The notes: generated by a model from the sequence alone, not told the origin. DNA of 8,147 nucleotides from Microbacteriaceae bacterium UBA6152 (GCA_002423075.1 DIUS01000045.1:1-8147); one strand, 5' to 3'. Counted from the stretch's first letter, positions 1 through 5,720 are shown. Numbers and translations: made by a program.

Positions 1-815
1 ACGACCGCCCCGGCATCGTGCACGCGGTCACGGGCGCGATCGTCGAAGCCGAGGGCAACATCACCGAGCTGCAGCAGTTCTCGAGCCTCGACTCGGGCCG
101 CTTCTTCTTGCGCCTGCAGACCGAGACGGCAACTGACCACGACGAGTTGCGCGCAGCCCTCGAGCCGGTCATCGAGCGCTACGGCATGCAGTGCCGCATC
201 GACGCCGTCGGGCGCCCGCTGCGCACGCTCGTGCTCGTGTCGAAGGCCGCGCACTGCCTCAACGACCTGCTCTTCCGCCAGCGCAGCGGGCACCTGCCCA
301 TCGACATTCCGCTCGTGCTCGGCAACCACCCCGACCTCGCCGAGCTCGCCGCGTTCTACGACGTGCCCTTCGAGTCGCGCGCCGTCACGAGCCCCGACGA
401 GAAGAAGGCGTTCGAGCAGCGCATTCTCGAGGTGGTCGAGCAGCACGACGTCGAGCTCGTCGTGCTCGCGCGCTACATGCAGATCTTCTCGCCCGAGCTG
501 TGCGAGGCGCTCGCGGGTCGTGCCATCAACATCCACCACTCGTTCCTGCCGGGCTTCAAAGGGGCGAACCCCTACAAGCGCGCGCACGCCCGGGGGGTCA
601 AGCTCATCGGCGCCACCGCGCACTTCGTCACGAGCGATCTCGACGAGGGGCCGATCATCGAGCAGAACGTCGTACGGGTCGACCATTCGCGCTCGCCCGA
701 TGAGCTCGTCGTCATCGGTCGCGACGAAGAGAGCCGTACCCTGAGCCAGGCGGTGCGCTGGTTCGCTGAAGACCGCGTGCTGCTCGACGGGCAGCGCACC
801 ATCATCTTCCGTTAG
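1..815 (+). CDS. purU: Formyltetrahydrofolate deformylase, 5' end cut by window
   Basis: Hydrolyses 10-formyl-tetrahydrofolate to formate plus tetrahydrofolate in the cytoplasm, balancing the one-carbon pool and supplying formate for purine synthesis. The reading frame is open from the window edge (first whole codon at 3, reading DRPGIVHAVTGAI), so the GTG at 18 is an internal valine and the true start lies upstream. The front (to about 200) is the ACT regulatory domain (EAEGNITELQQFSS); the rest is a formyltransferase fold. The catalytic Asn-His-Asp set is visible: N and H of NIHHSFLPGF (codons 528 and 534) and D of LDEGPI (codon 642). About 270 residues are present against a usual 280-290, so only the first 10-20 are missing. 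nagA follows 34 bp later on the same strand, so co-transcription is possible. GART-family enzymes share the catalytic triad, but the ACT domain makes PurU the clear choice. Confidence 0.95.
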   Translation, partial: DRPGIVHAVTGAIVEAEGNITELQQFSSLDSGRFFLRLQTETATDHDELRAALEPVIERYGMQCRIDAVGRPLRTLVLVSKAAHCLNDLLFRQRSGHLPIDIPLVLGNHPDLAELAAFYDVPFESRAVTSPDEKKAFEQRILEVVEQHDVELVVLARYMQIFSPELCEALAGRAINIHHSFLPGFKGANPYKRAHARGVKLIGATAHFVTSDLDEGPIIEQNVVRVDHSRSPDELVVIGRDEESRTLSQAVRWFAEDRVLLDGQRTIIFR

Positions 816-836
816 GCCACGCAGCTCCCCCGACCC

Positions 837-841
837 GAAGG
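837..841 (+). promoter_or_regulatory. Ribosome binding site of nagA
   Basis: GAAGG lies 8 bases before the ATG at 850. It supports that start over the later in-frame starts. No separate promoter is evident in the 34-bp gap after purU. Confidence 0.55.
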
Positions 842-849
842 GCAGCCCC

Positions 850-1998
850 ATGACCACCCTCTTCAGCGGAGCCGACCTGCTCGACGCCGACGGACGCCGC
901 GCCGGTTGGGTGCTCGTCGACGGCGATCGCATTACGGCCACAGGGACGACGGGCGCGGATGCTCTTCCGAGCGCCGCGACCACGATCGACCTGCGGGGCC
1001 GCACCCTGACGCCCGGGTTCATCGACCTGCACGCGCACGGGGGTGGCGGTGCAGCGTTCGACAACGGCGTCGACGAGATCGCCACAGCGCTCGCGGTGCA
1101 CCGCGCGCACGGCACGACCCGGTCGGTGATCTCGCTCGTCGCCAACCCGCTCGACGACGTGCAGGCGTCGCTGGCTCTCGTCGCCGAGCTCGCTGCGAGC
1201 GACCCCACCATCGTCGGTGTGCACCTCGAGGGGCCGTTCCTCGCCATCGGCCGGCGCGGTGCACACTCACCAGAATTCTTGATCGAACCCGACCCCGAGG
1301 TCGTCGATCAGTTGCTCGAGGCGGGCCGCGGCGTCATCCGCCAGGTCACGATCGCGCCCGAACTGCCCGGCGCGATCGACGCGATACGACGTTTCGTCGC
1401 TGCCGGTGTCGTCGTCGCGGTCGGGCACACCGAGGCCGACGAGAAGGTCGCGGGCGCGGCCTTCGACGCGGGGGCGACGCTCGTGACGCACGTCTTCAAC
1501 GCGATGCCGGGAATCCACCACCGCGATCCCGGTCCCATCGCGGCGGCGTTCGACGACAACCGCGTATCTCTCGAGCTCGTCGTCGATGGGGTGCACGTGC
1601 ACCCCGCCGTCGTGCAGATGACTTTTCGCGCCGCACCGCACCGCGTCGTGCTCGTCACCGACGCCATGGCGGCGGCGGGCGGTGACGACGGCTACTACCA
1701 GCTCGGCTCGCTGAATGTCGAGGTGCGCGGCGGCATCGCCCACCTCTCGGGCACCGAGACCATCGCCGGCTCCACCCTCACGCAAGACGCCGCGCTGCGC
1801 ATCGCCGTGACGGTCGCCGGCGTCGACGAGACCGCGGCGATCGAGGCCCTGACGCTCACGCCGGCGTGTCTACTGGGCCGTGAGCACGAGTGGGGTCGCC
1901 TCGCGCCGGGCTTCGCCGCCGACCTCGTCGCGCTCGACGACGAGTGGCGGGTCGAACGAGTATGGGCCGCGGGAGCAGAAATCGGAAGGGTCGCGTGA
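850..1998 (+). CDS. nagA: N-acetylglucosamine-6-phosphate deacetylase
   Basis: Removes the acetyl group from N-acetylglucosamine-6-phosphate, giving glucosamine-6-phosphate and acetate in the cytoplasm; this is the entry step for amino-sugar and cell-wall recycling. It is 382 residues, normal for the family. Amidohydrolase-superfamily motifs appear in order: H61-x-H63 in GFIDLHAHGGGG, metal-ligand E127 in VHLEGPF, H193 in VGHTEAD, H214 in THVFNAM, then a substrate-loop segment (residues about 218-225), and the catalytic D271 in VLVTDAMAAAG. The C-terminal segment (SGTETIAGSTLTQDAALR, then ALTLTPACLLG) is also standard. A GAAGG motif supports the ATG. The stop codon overlaps the GTG of the next gene (GTGA at 1995-1998), implying translational coupling to the broken lipoprotein gene. 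No nagB or sugar-transport gene is present, so the neighbours do not form a complete amino-sugar operon. Confidence 0.96.
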   Translation: MTTLFSGADLLDADGRRAGWVLVDGDRITATGTTGADALPSAATTIDLRGRTLTPGFIDLHAHGGGGAAFDNGVDEIATALAVHRAHGTTRSVISLVANPLDDVQASLALVAELAASDPTIVGVHLEGPFLAIGRRGAHSPEFLIEPDPEVVDQLLEAGRGVIRQVTIAPELPGAIDAIRRFVAAGVVVAVGHTEADEKVAGAAFDAGATLVTHVFNAMPGIHHRDPGPIAAAFDDNRVSLELVVDGVHVHPAVVQMTFRAAPHRVVLVTDAMAAAGGDDGYYQLGSLNVEVRGGIAHLSGTETIAGSTLTQDAALRIAVTVAGVDETAAIEALTLTPACLLGREHEWGRLAPGFAADLVALDDEWRVERVWAAGAEIGRVA

Positions 1999-2405
1999 CC
2001 CGTGCCCGGAGCATCCGCTCTGCTCTGCCGCTGGGGACCGCCTCCCTGCTTGGCACCCTCACGGGATGCGCGACGGCGGCCGAGTCCGAGGCGCCCGTCG
2101 ACGCGAGCTACCGCGACGGCGTCTACCAGGCCAACGGCACTTACTAGTCGCCTAACGGAAGCGAGAACATCATCGTCGTGCTCGAGCTCGAGAACGACAT
2201 CGTCACCGGGGTCGAGGTCACGATCAACCCGAACAACCCGACGACGGCAAACTACCAGGCCCAGTTCGCCGATGGCATCGGCGACCTCGTCATGGGTCAA
2301 GACATTGACACCCTCAGTGTGACCGTCGTCGCCGGGTCGTCGCTGACCAGCACCGGATTCCGTGAAGCGCTCAACGCCATCACGGCAGATGCCGTCGAAG
2401 GCTGA
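1995..2405 (+). pseudogene. FMN-binding lipoprotein gene with in-frame TAG
   Basis: This encodes a small exported lipoprotein with an FMN-binding domain, expected to carry covalently attached flavin on the outer face of the membrane. It starts at a GTG overlapping the nagA stop, preceded by GGAAGGG (1984-1990). Residues 1-25 form a lipoprotein signal: basic start, hydrophobic run, and lipobox LTGC with Cys25. The domain begins at YRDGVYQANGTY, and codon 51 is then TAG (2145-2147). The same frame continues without a break as SPNGSENIIVVLELENDIVTG and ends with VAGSSLTSTGFREALNAI, a typical end for small actinobacterial FMN-binding proteins; its Ser/Thr cluster is the likely flavin site. Read through, the product would be 136 residues, a normal size. 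One substitution (for example CAG to TAG) explains the break. The partner apbE immediately downstream is also damaged, which argues against a sequencing error. A GTG restart at 2178 lacks a good ribosome site and would have no export signal. Confidence 0.8.
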
Positions 2406-2760
2406 GGCTTCGCCGACCTCGGTGGGGGCCACGAGCTTCGACGCGATCGGCGTGCCCTGGCGCATCGGCACCGGTTCGCGTGAAACCCCGCTCGAGTCGC
2501 TCGGAGCCCCGCTCGCTACCGACGACCTGGCCGCCGTGCTCGACCGCATCGAGCGGTTCGACCGCGACTGGTCGAGGTTTCGCGACGACTCGCTCGTCGC
2601 CCGCATCGCCCGCGAGCCGGGGTCGTGGCGCCTGCCCGCCGACGCCGCGTACCGCCTGAGGTCGACGGGTGACGCGCTGCCCGCCCCGAGCTGGGCCGAC
2701 TCGATCTCGAGTCTCGAACCGGGTGCGCGGATTGCCGCCACGCAGATCGCCGGCGATTAG
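2389..2760 (+). pseudogene. apbE: Truncated apbE, FAD:protein FMN transferase remnant
   Basis: An intact ApbE uses FAD to attach FMN to a Ser/Thr of FMN-binding domains outside the membrane. The ATG at 2389 overlaps the end of the FMN-binding gene by 17 bases, the expected pairing. Residues 17-85 match the ApbE N-terminus: FDAIGVPWRIGT, RIERFDRDWSRFRDDSLVARI and WRLPADA. The family then normally has a segment on residue choice and GAVSPLVG-like residues before a YxLRxTGDAxPAPSWADxI stretch. Here the sequence jumps from PADA straight to AYRLRSTGDALPAPSWADSI, so roughly 40 residues seem deleted (about 2641-2655). After AATQ (about 2745) the family's DVGAAGKG segment and the C-terminal Mg/FAD-binding part are absent, and the frame stops at 2758. 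It is 123 residues against a usual 250 or more, so it is very unlikely to be active. The deletion is judged from memory of the family, not from an alignment. Confidence 0.75.
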
Positions 2761-3228
2761 CCTGAATCCTCCGATGTTTTTGGTGAGGCCGGGTCGTGGG
2801 GCTGGTGAGCTTGGTGCTGCTGCGGGGCGTGGCGGAGCTGCGGGCCTTGCTGCCCGTGGTGTTCCACCCAGGGTTCCTGGTCGCGCCGGGGGTGGCTGGT
2901 TGTGAACTGGTACTCATGTTCTGGAGGGGTACCGGCTCCTGGTCGATCTTGGTGAGCCGACACCATCGTTCTGTGGCGGCTTTCGTTTGGTCCCCGTCCG
3001 GTCCCCTTGCCCAGCGCCGCCGCAAGCTCGGACAGCTGCGTCTGGCCGGTGAGAGCGTGCGGCGCAGGGCGAGCATGTTCCAGAGGCCGAGGAGCACCAG
3101 CACGAGGGTGCCGTTACCGCGTGGTGAAGCACATGACCTGGCGGGTGAGCGGGAGGGCTGGGGCTCGGATATCTCGCGGCCCGGACGCCCCGCGGTCGGC
3201 GCCCGGCCTTCCGCTGCCGCCTTCGTTG
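2761..3228. other. 468-bp stretch with no supportable gene
   Basis: Both strands contain open frames here, but none starts with a good ribosome site or shows a recognisable domain. The frames through it read as low-complexity, Arg/Pro/Ser-rich shadows. The first ~300 bases on the plus strand are rich in G and T (many TGGTG, GGTCG and GCTG runs), unlike the coding DNA either side. The apbE homology ends at its left edge, so it may fill the place of the lost apbE C-terminus and of further genes. I see no transposase, terminal inverted repeats or tRNA. Its origin is unknown: old insertion, deletion scar or strongly decayed coding sequence. Confidence 0.5.
3181..3206 (-). terminator. GC-rich hairpin after the membrane regulator gene
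   Basis: Arms 3181-3189 and 3198-3206 can form a 9-bp stem with one G-U pair and an 8-base loop, beginning 23 bases past the stop of the minus-strand gene. The position suits a terminator. No U-tract follows on the minus strand, so it may be a weak or non-canonical one, or chance in GC-rich DNA. Confidence 0.35.
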
Positions 3229-4494
3229 TCAGCGCACCCGCAGGTACTCGAGGGCCGCGAGCACTCGCCGGTTGCTGCCGACGTCGGCTTGCAGCCCGAG
3301 CTTGCCGAAGACCGCGCCCACGATGGGCTCGACCGTCTTGATGCTCAGGTGCAGACGGTCGCCGATCGCGGCGTTCGAGAGCCCCTCCGCGAGCAGCTCG
3401 AGCACGAGACCCGCGTGAGAGGCCAGGTCGTCGAAGAGCCGGGACTCCGAGCGTGACAGCGGATCGGCCCGCTCGAGGGCGATCGCGCCGATCACCCGGC
3501 CCGACCGCTCGACCGGCCGCAGGTCGACGGCGGAGGAGAGGTCGGCCACGGAGGCTGCGCGTCCGCCCGTCGGCCACACCCCGACGAGCACGAGCCGGCC
3601 TGGATCGCCGAGCCAGACGGTGACGCGTGCGGCGTCGGTCGACTCGACCAGGGCCTCGGCGAGGCGCCCCGGCAGCTCGTGGGCGTCCGCCGCCCCGCGC
3701 GAGAGCCAGCTGAGCGCCGAGTACGCCGCTACGTGCTGACGGTGAACGATCGCCCATCCGGCGGCGAGCGGCAGCAGCGTGGCCGAGAGGATGCCGGCGC
3801 GCGGCGAACCCCAGATGATCAGGCCGACGACGAGTAGCACCACCGAGACGGCCGTTGCCGCGGCGAGCCAGCCGAGCGCCCGGCGGCCCGTGCCGTCGCG
3901 CCGCCGCCAGCGGACGATGACCGCGACGATCCAGAGCATCTGGAACGCGATGAACGACGGGTAGGCGACGGTCTCCCACACCGCATCGAGGAGCGCCGAG
4001 GATCGCAGGCCGAGGGGATGAGGCATCCCGATCCCGGTGGAAGCGTAGTCGACCGGCCACCCGGCTGAGAGCACGGTCAGGAAGACCGTGTCCGCAATGA
4101 GCAGTACTGCGACGGGACGCCAGCGGCGCGACGGCAGCCGACCGTCGGGGAAGCAGAGCACGGCGAAAGTCGTGAGGGCGATGGCCGCGGTGAGCGGCCA
4201 GACGCCGAGCCAGCCCCACCACGGCGAGGCATCGGGGGTGAAGTGGCCGAGCTGACGGCCGAGGAACATGACGGCGTGCACCGTGCCGGTGGCCAGGAAC
4301 AGCTTGCCTTCCCGGTGTCGCGGGCGCTCGAACAGCACGTAGGCGCCGACCGAGGTGAAGGTCACGGCGAGGGCGGCGTTGTGGATGTTCTCGAGCCACA
4401 GCCCGCGCGCCAGGCCGAAGACGGTGAGCAGCACGACGACGGCGAGGAGCAGCAGCGGGACGATCCCGCGCAGCCGCGCCCGCATGTTCCGCAT
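3229..4494 (-). CDS. Membrane sensor–LuxR HTH fusion (collapsed two-component system)
   Basis: The product is 421 residues and ends in a LuxR/NarL-type DNA-binding domain. Residues 11-250 contain seven or eight hydrophobic helices with the FPDGRLPSRRWRPV loop typical of actinobacterial sensor histidine kinases. Residues about 275-365 look like the GAF-like part of such kinases (RVIGAIALERADPLS, then LFDDLASHAGLVL). The phosphorylated-His region and ATPase domain should follow; instead, from residue 366 it reads ELLAEGLSNAAIGDRLHLSIKTVE, the second half of a NarL-type HTH, then VFGKLGL and NRRVLAALEYL. The receiver domain and first HTH helix (LTPRE) are missing. An in-frame deletion between adjacent kinase and regulator genes explains this. 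It may act as a one-component membrane regulator or be a transcribed relic. I chose the ATG at 4494: the longer frame to 4635 would run through the divergent gene's leader and has no membrane-protein character. The ATG at 4485 is an alternative. Confidence 0.75.
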   Translation of the reverse strand: MRNMRARLRGIVPLLLLAVVVLLTVFGLARGLWLENIHNAALAVTFTSVGAYVLFERPRHREGKLFLATGTVHAVMFLGRQLGHFTPDASPWWGWLGVWPLTAAIALTTFAVLCFPDGRLPSRRWRPVAVLLIADTVFLTVLSAGWPVDYASTGIGMPHPLGLRSSALLDAVWETVAYPSFIAFQMLWIVAVIVRWRRRDGTGRRALGWLAAATAVSVVLLVVGLIIWGSPRAGILSATLLPLAAGWAIVHRQHVAAYSALSWLSRGAADAHELPGRLAEALVESTDAARVTVWLGDPGRLVLVGVWPTGGRAASVADLSSAVDLRPVERSGRVIGAIALERADPLSRSESRLFDDLASHAGLVLELLAEGLSNAAIGDRLHLSIKTVEPIVGAVFGKLGLQADVGSNRRVLAALEYLRVR

Positions 4495-4533
4495 GGTCTC
4501 ATCGTGGCAGCGCCGTCGGCAGGAGTCGACAGG

Positions 4534-4577
4534 GAAAACCCTGCTCCGCGACTCCAGGGTTCCCCCCGTACCCCTGG
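4534..4577. promoter_or_regulatory. Inverted-repeat cluster in the divergent intergenic region
   Basis: AACCCTG (4537-4543) and CAGGGTT (4555-4561) form a perfect inverted repeat with an 11-base spacer, and outer GGG/CCC bases extend the arms imperfectly. CCAGGG (4554-4559) also pairs with CCCTGG (4572-4577). Three related half-sites thus sit between the two divergent genes, where a LuxR/NarL-type regulator would be expected to bind. A role as the operator of the adjacent regulator is inference; a hairpin in the leader is the alternative. Confidence 0.45.
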
Positions 4578-4623
4578 GAGCGCCCGCGCCGCAAAGTGGA
4601 GGAATCGCATCCACATCCACTCG

Positions 4624-4630
4624 AAGGAGA
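4624..4630 (+). promoter_or_regulatory. Strong ribosome binding site for the 4636 gene
   Basis: AAGGAGA is placed 5 bases before the ATG at 4636. It fixes the start of the membrane protein against the much longer upstream-open frame. Confidence 0.8.
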
Positions 4631-4635
4631 TCCAA

Positions 4636-5214
4636 ATGACCAGCACCACCACCGCCCTGCCTGCGACGGCGTCCCGCACCGCCAGCGACGCCGTGCTCAC
4701 CGCCTCGCTATTTATCGCACCACTTGTCTACCTCGCCGCGGACTCGGCCTACGCCGCTCTCGGCTGGGACTCGGGGGTCGGCGCCGTGCTGCACGTGCTC
4801 GGCGCGATCGCCTACGGCCTCGTCATCCTGCGGGTCGTCGCCTGGATGCCGCCGGCCTCCCGGCTCGCCGCCGTCCTCGTGCCGGTCGGGCTCATCGGGC
4901 TCGCCGGCAACGTCGCGTACGGCTTCGAGGCGATTCACCTCTCGCTCGGCAACGTCGCGCTCGTCGATCAGGACGTCGTCGCGAACCTCATCAAGCCACT
5001 CGGCCTGTTCTTCCCCCTCTCGCTCGTGCTGGTCGCTATCGCGCTCTGGATGCTGCGGCGGCGCTGGCAGGGGGTCGCCATGCTGGTCGCCGGCCTCGCC
5101 TGGCCGGTCGGCCACATCGCCAACGTCGCGCCCGTCGCCGTCGCGACGAACGTGCTGCTCGTCATCGCGCTCGGAAGTCTCGTCTGGCAGCGTCCGGCGA
5201 CTGCCCACAACTGA
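4636..5214 (+). CDS. Six-helix integral membrane protein, function unknown
   Basis: The protein is 192 residues. After a short Ser/Thr-rich start it has six hydrophobic segments at about 18-40, 47-71, 77-97, 118-140, 146-162 and 164-184. Basic residues after helix 4 (RRRWQ) suggest a cytoplasmic loop there. There is no signal peptide, cysteine motif, enzyme motif or transporter signature that I recognise. Polar residues that might matter are His53, Asn92, His160 and Asn163 within helices or at their ends. The start is fixed by AAGGAGA. It is divergent from the sensor/HTH fusion gene, with repeats between them, so it may be the target or a partner of that regulator. Such small membrane proteins often accompany actinobacterial two-component systems, but I do not assign a function. 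Confidence 0.85.
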   Translation: MTSTTTALPATASRTASDAVLTASLFIAPLVYLAADSAYAALGWDSGVGAVLHVLGAIAYGLVILRVVAWMPPASRLAAVLVPVGLIGLAGNVAYGFEAIHLSLGNVALVDQDVVANLIKPLGLFFPLSLVLVAIALWMLRRRWQGVAMLVAGLAWPVGHIANVAPVAVATNVLLVIALGSLVWQRPATAHN

Positions 5215-5611
5215 GCGGGGCCCCGTCGACGCGTGCTGACGAGCGGTGCGACGCGAGCGCGCCGAGCGTCGCGACGAAAGGGGTCGAGTCCGAGCGGCGG
5301 AAGTCGCTTGGGTTCAGCCGGTCGTTGCAACACCCCGATCTTGGAGGTGGGTGGTGGCAAGTTCAAGGAAGCCATGGCCGGGAGGGGCCGGTGGGAGGGC
5401 GGCGGCGGACCGGGCGCTGCGCCCGCCCATGCGGTCCCCGGCCCGACCTCGCGTCGCGCCGCGCCGACGTCTCGGGCCCGCCCAGGGTGGTTGCTACCGC
5501 GCTCACAGCCCTGAGCCGCGCGGGCGCGAAGCGTGTGCAGACCGACTACTTCGCGGGCTACTGACTCGCGCTAAACCCTCTCTCATCAGGTATTTCGCCC
5601 TGCGCGAACCT
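5215..5611. other. 397-bp gap without a clear gene
   Basis: No frame here has both a ribosome site and a recognisable product. The stretch holds a possible terminator hairpin (5248-5272), a G-rich block with four G-runs (5380-5399) and a nested GC-rich hairpin around 5407-5437. A frame closing at 5564 ends VQTDYFAGY, which might be the tail of a lost gene. The bases from about 5565 become less GC-rich, as expected approaching the hsp20 promoter. Confidence 0.5.
5248..5272 (+). terminator. Possible terminator of the six-helix membrane protein gene
   Basis: GCGACGC (5248-5254) and GCGTCGC (5266-5272) form a perfect 7-bp stem with an 11-base loop, 33 bases after the stop. No U-tract follows, so this is weak evidence; GC-rich repeats of this length are common by chance here. 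Confidence 0.3.
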
Positions 5612-5638
5612 CTGGCACTCTCGTATGTCGAGTGCTAA
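5612..5638 (+). promoter_or_regulatory. CIRCE element (HrcA operator)
   Basis: CTGGCACTC (5612-5620), a 9-base spacer, then GAGTGCTAA (5630-5638). This matches the CIRCE consensus TTAGCACTC-N9-GAGTGCTAA in 16 of 18 arm bases with exact spacing. HrcA is the known repressor at such sites and releases on heat shock. It lies about 80-110 bases before the hsp20 start, directly over the likely promoter. Confidence 0.9.
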
Positions 5639-5641
5639 TAT
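5612..5641 (+). promoter_or_regulatory. Likely hsp20 promoter, embedded in CIRCE
   Basis: CTGGCA (5612-5617) is a 4/6 match to a -35 box and TAATAT (5636-5641) a 4/6 match to a -10 box, with an 18-base spacer. CIRCE covers almost the whole core, so bound HrcA would block polymerase. Transcription would begin near 5648, placing the HAIR element at or just past the start site. Confidence 0.55.
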
Positions 5642-5648
5642 CGACGTA

Positions 5649-5669
5649 GTTGAGTCACTCCGACTCAAC
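5649..5669 (+). promoter_or_regulatory. HAIR-type element (HspR operator)
   Basis: GTTGAGT (5649-5655), 7-base spacer, ACTCAAC (5663-5669). The arms are perfectly complementary and differ from the HAIR consensus CTTGAGT-N7-ACTCAAG only at the outermost base of each arm. HspR is the MerR-family repressor that, with DnaK, controls heat-shock genes in Actinobacteria. It begins 11 bases after the end of CIRCE, so hsp20 appears to be under two independent repressors. Confidence 0.85.
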
Positions 5670-5682
5670 TCTCGAAACCTTG

Positions 5683-5699
5683 GCCCGCTTACGGCGGGC
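5683..5699 (+). other. Stem-loop in the hsp20 5' leader
   Basis: GCCCGC (5683-5688), loop TTACG, GCGGGC (5694-5699): a perfect 6-bp GC stem ending 5 bases before the ribosome binding site. It does not contain the Shine-Dalgarno bases, so a classic thermosensor is not shown. It could affect mRNA stability or translation initiation. Confidence 0.4.
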
Positions 5700-5704
5700 G
5701 ACGT

Positions 5705-5711
5705 AAAGGAG
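5705..5711 (+). promoter_or_regulatory. Ribosome binding site that sets the hsp20 start
   Basis: AAAGGAG stands 9 bases before the ATG at 5721. An earlier in-frame ATG at 5625 lies inside the CIRCE element and cannot be the real start. Confidence 0.85.
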
Positions 5712-5720
5712 AACGACACG

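Noticed and set aside
18..20. GTG as the start of purU
   Set aside because: The frame is open to the window edge, and the upstream codons (DRPGI) belong to the conserved ACT-domain start, so this is an internal valine.
2145..2147. TAG read as pyrrolysine or programmed readthrough
   Set aside because: No pyl genes or readthrough context are visible, and the neighbouring apbE is also broken, so a nonsense mutation is simpler.
2757..2966. Small minus-strand frame as a transposase or HNH fragment
   Set aside because: Its Gln/His/Pro-rich reading has no catalytic motif, ribosome site or terminal repeat; I could not support a mobile element.
2516..4399. Very long minus-strand open frame across 2516-4399
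   Set aside because: It is an Arg/Pro/Ala-rich shadow produced by high GC. It crosses the regulator gene in another frame and shows no domain.
4495..4635. Extension of the sensor/HTH fusion to a start at 4635
   Set aside because: The added 47 residues are not hydrophobic or conserved-looking, and they cover the leader, repeats and ribosome site of the divergent gene.
5216..5225. CGGGGCCCCG palindrome after the membrane protein gene
   Set aside because: It is a loop-less 10-bp palindrome that cannot form a normal hairpin and is expected by chance at this GC content.
5625..5720. Earlier ATG for hsp20
   Set aside because: It lies inside CIRCE and the frame would cover the HAIR element; it has no ribosome site, whereas 5721 has AAAGGAG.
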